From Urechis unicinctus (taxonomy: Eukaryota; Annelida; Polychaeta; Xenopneusta; Urechidae): a DNA stretch of 64,000 bases. The first letter of the stretch is position 1; every line of letters begins with the position of its first letter. The DNA is taken from the NCBI GenBank assembly GCA_034190875.2, contig CM067343.1, positions 14,574,776 through 14,638,775 on the forward strand, given 5' to 3'. The position numbers were made by a program, and so were the translations under genes. Shown here one piece after another: positions 1-13,269 of this stretch. The notes under the pieces were generated by a model. The model was not told where the DNA came from, made no database searches, and saw only the letters and a program-made list of their open reading frames with translations.

Positions 1-1
1 A

Positions 2-298
2 AAACCCTCAGTGGCCGGAAAGTCCTTGATTAAAACCAATAGCCAGGACTAAATCATAGTCCTGGCTGACAGCAAACTCGACACAAATACGAATCATATA
101 TCTACCGCGATTACCTACGGTAAGACCTCTGACGATAAAGTAAAGCTTAATCTTGATGAGCTCCCTTTGATGAAAAAGGTGACCCAGGCAGAATTATACA
201 AGGCCCACACCGATGAAACCATTGACGGTGTGGCAATAAACTCTCATGCAAAACTTAGCTGCACTGTAATCTGTGACAAACATGAACCACCAGAATAA
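2..298 (+). pseudogene. Coding-looking fragment of unknown family, cut by the window edge
   Basis: One frame reads almost continuously from the window edge to a stop at 296-298 and is interrupted once. The distal part has about 80 codons and looks like real protein: charged and polar residues are mixed evenly, hydrophobic residues are spaced, and Thr uses ACC repeatedly, unlike the AT-rich chance frames elsewhere. A short stretch reads VTQAELYKAHTDETIDGV. Two Cys lie near the C-terminus. There is no convincing start, so it would be a downstream exon or a decayed remnant. I see no second copy at the matching place before A' (28.9-30.8 kb), so it lies outside the duplicated unit. I do not recognise the family. 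Confidence 0.25.
41..67. repeat. Perfect inverted repeat, 10-bp arms and 7-nt loop
   Basis: AGCCAGGACT at 41-50 is the exact reverse complement of AGTCCTGGCT at 58-67, with a 7-nt AT-rich loop. It lies inside the coding-looking fragment. It could fold as a stable hairpin in single-stranded DNA or RNA, or mark a small templated duplication. Confidence 0.8.
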
Positions 299-489
299 AA
301 CCAATACAGTGCGCTCAAAATGTGATTGACACTACTTGCCAATTTTAGCAGAATCACAAGGGACCCGGAATTCCCCTTGCAACCTACACTGGCGATTGGG
401 CTGTCTGTTATCAACACCACACAGCCTGCATCACGTGTCTGCATCACGTGTCTCTTCCCCTTAAGGGGAGGGGTGCAATACCTAGGAAT
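299..489. other. Low-copy non-coding stretch with E-box and palindrome cluster
   Basis: A 13-mer, TGCATCACGTGTC, occurs twice in tandem (427-439 and 440-452), giving two CACGTG E-box cores 13 bp apart. Four bases later lies the perfect 12-bp palindrome CCCCTTAAGGGG (457-468). Such clustering resembles a bHLH-type binding region, but no adjacent gene supports a regulatory role. No similar block was seen elsewhere in the window. Confidence 0.5.
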
Positions 490-690
490 GATTACTGGAA
501 GTAGACACAGGCATGTATTGTATAAAGGTATCGTGGTACTTCTACACAATGCACACAAACCATGTTAATCTACAACTCAAGCCAACAACAGTGAGACTCT
601 ATGATATGTCAACGATGCCACCAACCTCAGTAGGAGGAGCATTAAATATTCTGTCGGGCCTGCATGTTCAACAGCCTTGTCTCCTCCATA
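490..690 (+). repeat. Diverged copy of the monomer C block at 29240-29440
   Basis: This stretch aligns with 29240-29440 at roughly 80% identity by eye. Shared words include CCAACAACAGTG and GGAGGAGCATTAAATAT. The two copies translate alike over the first ~38 codons and then differ by a one-base offset. Amino-acid changes outnumber silent ones, so it is probably decayed. Its divergence is far greater than that of the A/A' pair, so it belongs to the older duplication layer. It appears to be the end of a preceding C-type monomer, fused to A after loss of about 1.2 kb relative to the C-A' junction. Confidence 0.7.
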
Positions 691-817
691 ATCTGACATA
701 CAATGGCTTACTCTGCCACAACTCGCTTTACAGGCTGTGTATAGCGCATCGATATCTGGTATTGCTATATTCACTATACAACTTGCCTAATGTACCAAGC
801 CATTTAGAATAGACGAA
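691..817. other. Unmatched spacer between C-type remnant and monomer A
   Basis: I found no match for this stretch elsewhere in the window. It separates the C-type remnant from the start of A homology. Confidence 0.4.
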
Positions 818-2690
818 TTGCGCTGATAAAGCAACATAAAAGGGTATCTGTCTACTTTCATCATTGGTGCTTACCTTATCAGATAAAACTAAAAACGTAA
901 GAAATATTGCTGCAACCATATTCTGGTTTTCATTATGCGGTAGTACGTGAACCAAGAGCCGACGTTGTAAATAGACTTAAAGATTGTATTGTATCAAAGA
1001 CATGAATATCTTTACCAATTATGATAACACAACAAAGGGTACAAAGCTACATATCCTAGCGATTATCCAGATCCAAAATATCAGTGTTAAATATGCGTTA
1101 CAAATTCATTACAATTTTGAATACGTTGTGTGATGAGCTACCATTAATGTGTAGCAATTTAATCACGAGCGCCACGCGCATTTAAAGCTGTCACCCGAAC
1201 GGGCAGGATTAGCTTGAGAGAGAGGGCGCATGTTGGGAGGGGTCAATTCAGAGCTAGCTATCAACCAAGCCATATCTCTCATATTTTACCTAAATGAAAA
1301 GCGGCAGTATATCTGAATTGTTCGGAATACCTTTATAATATTCAAGGCATAAAGTATTTGGAGTACCTGTCAGCTTACTTGCATGTTTGCGTATTCATTC
1401 GTCCGAATCTACAACTTTGAGCAAAACAACATCGCCAGTGTAATGCCGGTTTGTGTGTTTATCTTTTATTGAATCTGATTGTGTACGATATTCCAGACTC
1501 GATTGCGTCTGAGCTTATATTGACAAGGTTAATTCATAGTTCATGTAAGCTTTGTATGAGGCTTAGCGGCACACCTACAATAGTGAGCTGCATGGGAACG
1601 AAAAAGCAGTCACAGCCAGTAACAGGTTTTTTTAAAGTCCGATTCACTGAAACTAAAATCTTACAAAGATGCACGGTTACAATATAAAGCGTTAAAACCC
1701 TGGTCATTCAAATATGAAAAAGCGCATATTATCTTTGGGCGTTTTGTATAGATGCATGGAATTCCCAAGTTGATGAAGATAGTGTTACCATTAATTTGTT
1801 AACCAGGGATGTTAAGCTGATTGGCTGTTAAATGGCTGCTAACAATTGTCTTTCCTAAATATTGGCAAACTATGGTCTTCTATGTCAATAACAGTCATTC
1901 CAACCTGCTTACATTTTATTGTGTTATGTACTTTCACCTATTATGCTGAATTTACATTTCCGATAGTTACTTTTTCAATTTGTAATCCCAAACAACCAAC
2001 TGCTCGTTAATAAAAAGATAACCGCGTGCATCAGGTCAACAAACCAAAACAAATATATATCAGCAAAATACGAGTATAGTCCATGTTGTGACTGGGACGC
2101 AGCTTAGCTAATGATTGCAAAGTAAATAATACGTGTTGTTGAACGAATAACACCTAAAGAATTCCATATCCGATGAAACAATTATTGTCGGTACCGTTCT
2201 GGGATTGCGTTAAACCTAATGTAACGATATCAAGTCTTACTTTTGTGTATATACAAGAAGCATTTAATTTGGCTCCATGATGACAAGAGGATAATGTATG
2301 CTTCTAACATAGTCAAGACTGTAGATAACTGAAATTCTTGTGTCACTAAGGACATAGCTAGATATAAATTGATCGTTTGCTAATATACTACCACACGAAT
2401 ATGCTGAATGATTTACCATTGGTATAGCTACGACTGTTATTTCAATGGATCGTATCTAGTGCTGCCCTTCTCGTTCCTACTGCTAGTAGATGAGATGACA
2501 TTTATCGTTCATTGCTGTATTTCTATCAATGAGCACCGAATGCATGTTGAAAAAAGTATCATCCCTTATATTACTCGCTTTAAAAGATCTGTGGTATTCG
2601 CTTTGCCGTGAGCAGATTTTTCTGCCAAAGTAGGAGCATCTGTAGTGACCGCAAATAGTCTTGTAAATTGCTTCCTTCGTGATAGGATCT

Positions 2691-2883
<193 letters not shown>

Positions 2884-5800
2884 GAAATCGGACGGACAAT
2901 TTGCATAAGGGTAGCTGTACAATATTGGAAATGACATTGATGTCGCCCAATCTATGACGATAGCAACCGGTTTTCGCTGTCTTGCGTCAATTCAATCGTT
3001 CTGAATCAAGACTGACACATTGAAAAGCCAGGGATCCGAGTCCATGTTATCCGCACTTTTGCACATTTAAAGATCACTCAGGAGAGTATTACGGGCACGA
3101 CGTATTGAGTAAACCAAAGTAGCGTAGTTGCTCATCGACAATGACTCAACATTGGAGAGCGCTCACAGACAGTGTCTGCGATATATATAGATATTGTGTT
3201 AGCGAGGAGAGGTTGGTAGATACGAGTCAGATCATCACAATTGTTGCTATCATATGATATTCATACGAAAGGGAAGTTGACATGTATTGTGATATGGGTA
3301 TTCCCATGGAGTCGCAGCTTTCAGCTTTCATAACTGTTGTGATGATATCTCTCACATACGAACACAGCGGCAGCAAGGTTTACGTATGTATTGCCGTAAT
3401 GACATCTCACGGTATCCATTATCTGGATCTCTGAATCTGATTTTGCACTACGTTAGACAAGATGCAATAAGTCTTGCTTGCCAGGTGTGTTATTAATACC
3501 AACGCAATGATGGATTGGAATACAGTCGCGCAAACTGGTTATTCAATGTCAATTCACACTCACCTAGCCCCAGGAATTAGCCCATCGACACTAAAACGTC
3601 ATGGAAAAATGATTTGTAAACAAGAGCGTTCAATTGCAGTCACATGTTCTGAACAACACCGAAAACTATCATCAATCACTTATTGTTGATACATTTTCCC
3701 GCTGAAACAGCAGAAACCTCAACATCAAATGCATATCATCTATCATCATTCATGAATATTTATTGTGATTGAAAACGTCAGCAATACTTAACCGTAATAC
3801 GTTGGCACTGCATCATAATAACTATGTTTTAACATTCCACAGACACTCCTCGGATGACGTTTTGGGCGGTTATAAAGACTATTTTTGAGTACCCGTGCTG
3901 ATGTTCTCATACAGATATCAAATGTCGAAGAGGTGACCATCTCAATCGTATTTGCGTGCCAATTCCTTGGTGAAACGTCATTGAATAACATAAATATACC
4001 AATAATTCTAACTGGAATACAATAACTAAAAATGATTTTCGTTTACAAACTGCCTATTATACTGTACTTAGCGTTGAATTATGAAATATGGCCGTCGGTA
4101 CAACGCAACTTAACACTCCGTCTAACATTGTTTGGCATTGTAATCTATTGCGTTTAGCGATTCAAATATATTATCTCCGTATAAAATTAGCTTTTAGGCG
4201 TTACGCGGTGTTCGAAGTAAAGTAACAGAAAGAATGGCGCTATGTTTTGTATCATTAATGTGCTCTTTTTCTTTGGTTTCAAGTTGCTCGGCATATACTT
4301 TGAGCCGACAAATATATTATTCTTCATTATTACCGCGCACCCTTATCCGCAATCTCAAATCAACTTAATGGTATAATTAGAACACCTGCCACTAAGCTAG
4401 AAAAAATGTTAATGGGGTTAGGTTTTTTGTGGTGCCAGGATGTTGTACATAACTAATTTGCATTCATCATCTTTTTGCCAAAGCAAATTAATGTATCACA
4501 ACCATAGGCTTACATATATGTAAAACGACACTGAGCTAACCATGTTTCAATGATCGTTTATTGATAATTTGAGCTGCACCATATGATATAACGCTACTTA
4601 TATTATTGTACATGCTAGGGGGGAGTAACTGCAACCTTCCATGTTTTATAAGCGTACAGTAGGAGCTCTCATACCACTGGAATTTCCGAAGAATTGTATT
4701 CGTCAATATACAGTCTATAGACACCAATTCCGGTTAAAACGAATATTTCAAGACACTGCATTGAACATTCGGGTTTCAAAAAACGCAATGCTGCTCTTTG
4801 GCAGTTTATATGGCGTTAATGTGGTTACAAGTTTCTTTTAGTTCCTGGGTCTAATCATTTAAATATCACTGAAATGCGCCACAGGTGATTCAGTGATACA
4901 AAGGCGTCAATAGATTGTTGCATTGGAGGGAATTTGTGTGAGAAAATGCGCGTCTAATACTGGAATGTTTGCTGCTGCCCGGAATGGTATAAAATTAGAC
5001 AATCACTCATTATGGGTCATACACGCTCAATTGTGACATTGACATCACGTGTAAAGCTAATTCCGATTCCTAATATTCGTTGATCGAGTTTTCGAAACCA
5101 TCGCTTTTTTGTTGGCTTATGTCATCAACGAGCGTCTGTCTTGGCATATTTCTAACATGGTAAATTTTAGCCGGCCACAATGGAATGAACACGAAATGTA
5201 ATGCTAGGGTTACAAGTAACCTTACGAGATGAAATCAAGAATGTCAGTGATGTATTGTGATCTTTTTATCGAACCGTTTCAGTACCGTCGCCCACTTTGT
5301 CATCATATTGTGCTCGTTCCGGTTTGCTTACTCCTCTTTTTTATATGATTTGAGACACAATACCATTGATACGTGGAGTTGATGTCATGGACACAGAAAG
5401 CTATTCACAGTGATTAATGCATTTAAGACTAACCAAATACAAGTCAGATCGTATGTATGTATGATTTTTGTATACCTTATCAGAGTAAATGAAGAATTCA
5501 AATTCTATAACATGGATAAACTGCATGATGCTGGACAAATGCAAACAACTATATGTTTGTACGTTTACAATGGATGACAAGCTACAATCGGTAGACTTCT
5601 ATAGTGACCACAACACCAAAAATTTCAATCGATCCCCGTCGCCAATAATGCTAACTCTGTTGCGATCCACAAGTTGATATACTTGAGGTCAATTGTTCAT
5701 ATACCAAAGACATAAACTGACATAATGTAACCTTCCCTTCATCCAGATATTACAATTAAAATATAGATGTGCCCATTATGAGTAATGAATCACCGTAATT

Positions 5801-7307
5801 AATTTTGGTACGTGACATATGCAAATGGGAATGTGAGAGATCAAGGGGAGTGTTATGTTTAAACCTCAACTTTACGTTACTCAGTACAAAATGCATTATT
5901 TCACGAACAAACTGGTATGTAATAGGGATAAATTATCCCTCGAAACAACATGCGTCACTAATAATGTCTTAATCAAGAAGGGTTCATCTTCTTGCAAATT
6001 CATCTTGCCTGATTGATAAATTAATGTGATTCAAGGTGAGTGAACGAAGCCATATGTCATTGATCACATTACTTTCTGGTTAGTACAACATAATATATTA
6101 ACTACAATGTTGATCGAAGAATCGCATGACTATTGTCACTGTGCAAACGTAATAAATGATAACGACGTTCCGTCAATTATTGACTAGATTTTGAATCTAA
6201 AATCTTATTCGTCAATTCAACGGAATTGATTTACTTTGCTAGGTCATTCAAAACCTTCGTCTTGAGAGTTTCCAAGGATAATATATTAGTTGGCAAATAC
6301 CTCCCCTACTCTGATTACTAGGAGCGCTCAGGCTTCAATGATAGAATTACAATGCTGCAAATGTATTAAGCAAACTAGTGGTATTTGGCACTGCGACAGT
6401 CAGATCGATAGAAACCATCCACAGTCATTATCAAGATTCATAAATACTTACAAGGTTTATCCGAATGTTACTGCTTCGTGGACATGTGTAATTACATTCA
6501 CTTCACTTGCGACTGCAACCGACAAGGTATGCTGACGGACGGAGGCTAGGAGTCGCGTAGAAACCAGATAAGATGAGTGGCCCCCTATGTTATTTCATCC
6601 GTAACCAAATTTGAATGTCAATGTTAATACCCTTCCATTGTGAATTCTCACGATAACCTCATTTGATATATCGGGAATCGTATTTATATGTAGAAGGACG
6701 TTTCGCGTGACTTTGAGACAACATGCTGTTGTTGTTGGCGAATATGCGATGCACATCGATCTAATGGAAGCTTTTGATTGTAAGCTTCATACCGTGTTTT
6801 AAAAAAACCTTGATGCCCATTTGGCTGAGATGGCTACGCAGAATAATCAAAGGACGCGTTCCAATTAAAGCACCACGAGTGTTTTCCCAAAACATAATCC
6901 GCCTTCGTAGCCGTAGTCTGTTCAGCCATTTTATTCACCATAACTTGAAGTAGATCAATAAGATCAAATAAATTCCTCCTCTATGGAGATAAATAACGCC
7001 TTCAAGGATATTTCAAAAGGGTTCCTGGCGGTATGAATATTATCATGCGTAGAGGTAATTACAGGTAAACTGAACATAGGGTATGCGGCCTCACATATGA
7101 ACTCACAAGCAAAGACGTTCTTACGCCTAATAGCAGTTGCACAAATTAAGACTTAGCAAACCAGACAGCGTGTATTAGAGACGTGACATGTAACCATGTG
7201 TTAATAAGATTACTGCTGACCATACCAAATTATTATAAAGACAGATATGGGCCAGGACAATAGGCAACCTCTTTCACATGTAGCGCTGGGAGGAGCGCGT
7301 CTTAAAC

Positions 7308-8196
<889 letters not shown>

Positions 8197-8574
8197 GCAC
8201 AATGTGCTAACAGACAATGCTATGAATCGTTTATAGCAAAATGAAGACTGGAAGAGCCGTATTACCGCATATAAATACAAGGAAATACTTTCATAACTGG
8301 AATTTAAGGCCTACTTTGAATATCCGCTTAACCTTAATGCTACCTTACCGATTGAATCTTCTTCTGTTACCGAAGGTCCATACCTAGCCATCAGAGACGA
8401 CCGATTTACAGTTCATGAAATACAAATGCAGTGAACCTCAAGCGCGTGCTGCAATAGATAGCAAAGCTTCATGATTCGGTTGCTTCCCCGATATTGTCAA
8501 AGTGGTTAACACCAGATCGAGCGCAGAGATACGCACATCAATGGTTCGGACTATACAATGACGTAAACGAATGA

Positions 8575-9775
8575 TCGGTGATATCATTGTAGAAAATTGG
8601 ACATTTAGCTGAATGTCATTCTGCATTTGACCAATAATCTCTGACTTCCTCTCTTAACAACTGTTGAGAACACAGACAAAGATCTATGGCAGCAACAGAC
8701 TTTGTCCCTAGATAAAGGTAAGCTTTAGATTCTTCATTCATTATACCAAGATCAATATACTTGATGATATATTAATTTTTATAAATCACTGTAGTTAAAA
8801 TCACGCCAAAAGCAATTGTTGATTGATCAAATGTATCTGCGTTAAATCTTGCAACGTGGTGGTAGGTACATATATCACAAACTTATATAGAAGGTAATGC
8901 TAACTTTCTAAGCTTGGAGAGAAGCATAGACAGCTAGAGGCTTATAGAGGATAACTTATTTGTCGACAACTTCCTACCCTTTGAGAAAAATTGGGAAGAT
9001 ATGGGAATTGGTTGAATCGTTATTTGACATTGAACGTCAACGGTTTATTTCCAAAAGTAGTTATCTGGGAATTTTCTTATTTGCTTTAAGCTTTACTGCA
9101 CGGCGATAGTTCAACTAGATATGCATGCTATTGATAGTGATTATGGGGGGCCATAAGGCGAACCTCTTGCGGTATCTTGTGACTATTACACGTTGCACGA
9201 TAGGAACCATAGAGGGCGATAACTTTTAAGAAGTCACATATTTTCAAATCGTGACGGCTTTCTTTGGTTAAAGATACGATGTGGGCGCATTTCCATTTCA
9301 ATACCTTAAGGCTTAACGCATTGCAGCCAAGGCTATGAAACTCTGTGATGATTGGCGGGGTTGCGTGTGTAATCTCAACAACTAGGAGAGTGGACCAGCT
9401 TGCAGTTGTAGTGTCACTCTTTTGGTCAGAATAACTTTCGAATGTGTTTCTAGTAATGCTAATTTTTATGTTTTACAGCCAACAAAGAGTCCAACAAGGG
9501 GTAATTATGGATACTCGGCTGAGTCTGGTGCAATACTAACATATGCAGGTCTAATGTAATATGTGCTTTTTAAACATGTTCACCATCGTGCGTAAACACG
9601 TTGACATTATGAATCAGACACATAACCCGTTCTCTTTTTTTGCAGGTTTGAACAGCATTTGACTTTACCAAACCCTTAAATCAGCTCTTATCTGCGCAGA
9701 ATTAGTCATATAAGTTGAATAATCATTGTTCATTAAATCACCTACTGGGTCTGGCTGGTGACCCAGAATAAAAGG
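8575..9775 (+). repeat. A block paralogous to B 19320-20710
   Basis: Colinear diverged homology with B. Shared words include GCAATTGTTGATTGATCAAATG and GGACCAGCTTGCAGTTGTAG. It shows that A and B descend from one ancestral monomer, each with its own indels. The A' copy is at 38877-40080. Confidence 0.75.
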
Positions 9776-9784
9776 ATAGCAACT

Positions 9785-10130
9785 GACTATGCTTAAAGAT
9801 GTAAGGGCACTGCAACGGCATCGAAATCGGAAGTGAGGATTTTACAGCAATATCTTAAGGGCTGTATCATTTCTTACTCAGCCCAGCATTGTTCTAATTT
9901 TAATTCATCTATTATATTGGAACAGGAACACCTAGTTATGATATAAGGCGTATGTGTAGCAATTGTGTTAATGCCTGAGAATGGAAATCATTGATAAAAA
10001 TGCCAAAAACATCTTAGCATATCCTAGGCAATAAGGCACAGAGCCACCGTATCAGATGCATAATATGGTACCAAATATTTGTTTGATGATTTTTGTACTG
10101 AGACCCACTTGCTCATTCTTAATATGTATT
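9785..10130 (+). repeat. Segment shared by A, B and C
   Basis: The words TTGGAACAGGAACACCTAG and ATAAGGCGTATGTGTA occur here and in B (21230-21450), with a more diverged form in C (28215-28420). B has about 1.4 kb more DNA (21452-22885) at the place where A runs directly on into GGCACAGAGCC. C retains sequence like the start of that extra block, so A probably lost it. Confidence 0.7.
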
Positions 10131-10734
10131 AATGCAGCTTATTTTTGGCTTTATGGACTACAACTTGGCTTTTCTAAGGATATTGAGTTGTGAGATGCAA
10201 CAGCTTTTAGGAATATAGAATAAATAGATACATTGACTCACGGAATAAAATCGCACCCTTTGTGCTTTTCGAAATGAACCATAAACCACGGTAGGTACGA
10301 TAGATAAGTATCTCCCTCTGTCTATAAGATTTGTCATATATGCATTTGTACTGCTATAAAACAGGCTACCTTAGTGTTATTAGATATATATATATATAGA
10401 TGCATGATGACGTGTATCGCGCCAATGTATTTAGCAAGATATTGATCAATTAATCATCTTTAACTGGTGGTTTCTGGTGTCACGTGGAGAGTATTTCCTT
10501 TCAGACGAGGCGTTTTCCTCAAGGAAAATATCCTTGGACGAGTCCTTAAATGGAAATATGAATTGCCTGAAATGGGACCGGTTTACTCGTACCCGATTGG
10601 ATAAGTTTGAAAGACTATAGAATGTGTGGCATATGCCGTCGTGTCATTGTAGGAGGGTGTTCATATTCCAGTTTTAACACCGATATACTGCTGAGTCGTA
10701 TTTGCGGTCCATCATAGTGAAGCAAGCATGCAAA

Positions 10735-11340
10735 TAATTAATTTATAAATTTAATGTGCTGTATTATTTGCCATGAAACTAAAAACGTAAACGATTTCAA
10801 ATAAAAACTTAGTACTCTGAAACAATGTCTACGAAGCAGACATGCGTATTGAGCCATACATTACTGACACAATCTTTCGAAAGACGTTATTTTCAATATC
10901 ACGCATGCAATAAATTTGCTTCAATGTAAGCAGCTTCATTTAGCAACTCCATAACTTAAATACTACAGGGTATTTGTTGTAAAATTGCATTACACATGTA
11001 ACGCTGACATTAAAATATGGGGTCAGATTGATTATATGATTATTTAATTGTCCGAATATATATGCGTTTCAGCCAAAGCCGCACCAATCCTTGCGCTGTT
11101 TTTGGTAACTCATACATACTCATGCTGCAGCAGATAAGGGTATGACCTGTTCAATAATGTCTTTCTCATAATCGGATGAAGTGATAATGTTTCAAAATCT
11201 GATTTAGCGACGTGTGTGGCGAGGAATAATTCTGATGCTTAGCTCACTCCTCTTAATTACCATAGCCTAAAGTATGATACGAAACGTTTAGTCGCCAAGT
11301 CGGTTTCGTGTTGTACGTTATTCGACCACCAGTGAAAGCT
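10735..11340 (+). repeat. A block paralogous to B 24600-25190
   Basis: Colinear diverged copy. Shared words include GACATGCGTATTGAGCCA and GTTGTACGTTATTCGACCAC. It ends the main A/B alignment: beyond it A continues into its GC-rich tail while B continues into a different tail. Confidence 0.75.
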
Positions 11341-12419
11341 AGTATGCTGGAAATATAGTGTACACATTGGTTTTAATGAAAACACGGCGTCTTCGTAGGA
11401 TTACTATGCTCGTCAAGAAAATTACAACATCAATATTTATTTCCTTTTGCAGCTTTGCAGTGATGAGATCACATGACATAAGATATATTCATTCACTTCG
11501 ACACACAAGGTTCTTTGACGTCTTCTCTATTCGTTTATCATTTGGCAAACCGATTCTATTATAAACAAAACGATATATCGGGTCAAAGTGCCTCAGCTGC
11601 CCAACACTGAACAGTAGGCTCGCACTGTGTAATTATACGTTTACCTTGGTAACGCGTCAGCGTGGTTATCAGCTTTGCAAGACTGTATTATTAAAACATT
11701 ACGCAATGGACATAAAACTTAGGCTGCGCATCACCAGGGAATTGTTTCTATAATGCTAAGTATGCTGACCTATTGTATCACGTAACGAAGATTTATACAT
11801 ATATTATATAATAGCTACTTATAGTTCGTTCAGTTAAACTAAAAAAGCAGAACATACATCGGTGTTATAGTCATTCAGGGAATTTCTTACAAATATCGCC
11901 TTTGTCGAGGTGGTGAATGCATAGAATGCGAAGCTATGGCAAAGGGCAGGAGCAAGTATATAAAACGATGAGTGACGTTTCAGCTGGCACCAATATCGGA
12001 TTCGTGGAGGGAGGAAAGGAACAACACAACCAGGTACGGTTGAGGGGTTATGTTATCAACGAGCCAATCAAACTGATAAAGTCACACATATATGCACAGT
12101 ACAAATAAATAGACAGTACTCTTTGCAATATCAAAGGACAGGAAACATAATTTGGACCTACTCGTACAATGGAATAATATAACACCTGTCAGCGAAATCA
12201 GTTTTAATTTAGTATTTCTGCACTATGGAGTTTTTACTGGAAAAAAACATAACCATGCGTGTTATAAGCCCTCATTAAGCATTGCCGATATGATTTGAGG
12301 TATAATTACTTGAATTAAAAGAGGTACCATTAAAATCTATGTTAAATAAGCAACAAGTTGGAATAAGCATGAATGTTGGAAACACCTCATGAAGATGAAA
12401 AGAATGTGGTTCGAATGGC

Positions 12420-12457
12420 GTTTGGGTCCACCAAACAAATTGTTTGGGAGCCCAAAC
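12420..12457. repeat. Chain of overlapping inverted repeats
   Basis: Arms alternate as GTTTGG, CCAAAC, TTGTTTGG and CCCAAAC. CCAAACAAATTGTTTGG (12431-12447) is a perfect odd palindrome, and GTTTGGGAGCCCAAAC (12442-12457) pairs over 7 bp around a 2-nt centre. The outermost left arm pairs with 12431-12436 over 5 nt. The same region can therefore fold in mutually exclusive hairpins. The A' copy at 42724-42761 keeps the two inner palindromes but has changed the outer arm. A decayed version lies in C near 29624-29665. Confidence 0.8.
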
Positions 12458-12479
12458 CACCGGACAAGCATTGTTGTTA

Positions 12480-12890
12480 CCATTTCCAACATGAGACTGA
12501 CAAGCTGTCTAAGTGCTGTCTACGGGCCATGTGCAGGCCAAAACTCTGCGAGTCTGTGCGGGTCCGTTGTGTTTGCTATGCAGCCCCGTGAAAGGCCCTT
12601 ACGATTCTGTGAAATTTTTCGCCCTATTTGGGCCCTCTAGATCCCGTAGCCGATAGTTGAACATGTACTACGGGCGTACGGACTTCCTAGAGGTTACGTA
12701 ACAACAGCTCCGTACGGCCCTCTAGGTATGTGACCAAAACATCTTAGGGGGGATGATTTCTTATGGGCTTTCTGTGGGTCACAGCCCAGTACGGCTCTAA
12801 AGGACACACAGGGACCATAAGCACATTTAGGTCTCATGTGACATCGGCATTGCAGCACGACGTAATCACTGCACTGATACAGGCAAAATT
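12480..12890. other. GC-rich block with a dense set of palindromes
   Basis: This block is clearly richer in G, C and CpG than its surroundings. It contains CCCGTAG/CTACGGG arms (12643-12649 and 12668-12674), CCTAGAGG/CCTCTAGG arms (12686-12693 and 12719-12726), the perfect palindrome GTTACGTAAC (12693-12702) and CCGTACGG (12710-12717). A' (42784-43194) keeps most of them and has 7 extra bases after GTTACGTAAC. The block could be a CpG-island-like regulatory patch or the terminus of a decayed element. No transcript or gene can be assigned. Confidence 0.55.
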
Positions 12891-13089
12891 CACACAATAT
12901 TATTCCTGTGATTTCATTCCGAAACCCACACGAGCACCCAAACAAGTAAGCATCACCAGTTGTGACTTTAATAGACTAGCATATGATCAATTTGACCTAC
13001 AACGCGTAATAAAAATATAATGCATTTGAAAAAGGACAACATTGCTTCCTGATTGGGCTTCGCTTTAAAATTATCACTAGCCCAGATAA

Positions 13090-13269
13090 CATTATTTTCA
13101 CTTGGCAAAGCTGACGGCACTGTTCAACAGTTCGACACATTGCGCTTGTTCAAATACGTCACAAGTGGCAGCAGAAATCGTTGCGGCTTTCACTGACAAG
13201 AAGGATGTGAATTTTCTTGACAGTGAAGCAAACGTGATATTATCCCTGTGTTCTCCGAGTGGTATATAG
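13090..13269 (+). other. Exon-like open frame near a consensus splice donor (first copy)
   Basis: A 59-codon frame without an ATG includes the segment SQVAAEIVAAFTDKKDVNFL and looks like an amphipathic helical protein piece. About 25 bp after its stop lies AGAG|GTAAGT (13291-13300), a strong 5' splice-site match, but the frame closes before it in both copies. The opposite strand is also open over 13098-13310 (70 aa). The B' copy differs at about five sites in this frame, four of which change the residue, so there is no sign of purifying selection. It is either a decayed exon or chance. Confidence 0.2.

Noticed and set aside
1451-1687. 78-119 codon frame in A and A' (31333-31692)
   Set aside because: The B homologue at ~16755-16900 has several stops and no trace of constraint, so it is a chance frame in young copies.
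5924-5940. AGGGATAAATTATCCCT as a homing-endonuclease-type site
   Set aside because: Only a short part resembles any known recognition sequence, and no endonuclease gene is present. Listed just as a palindrome.
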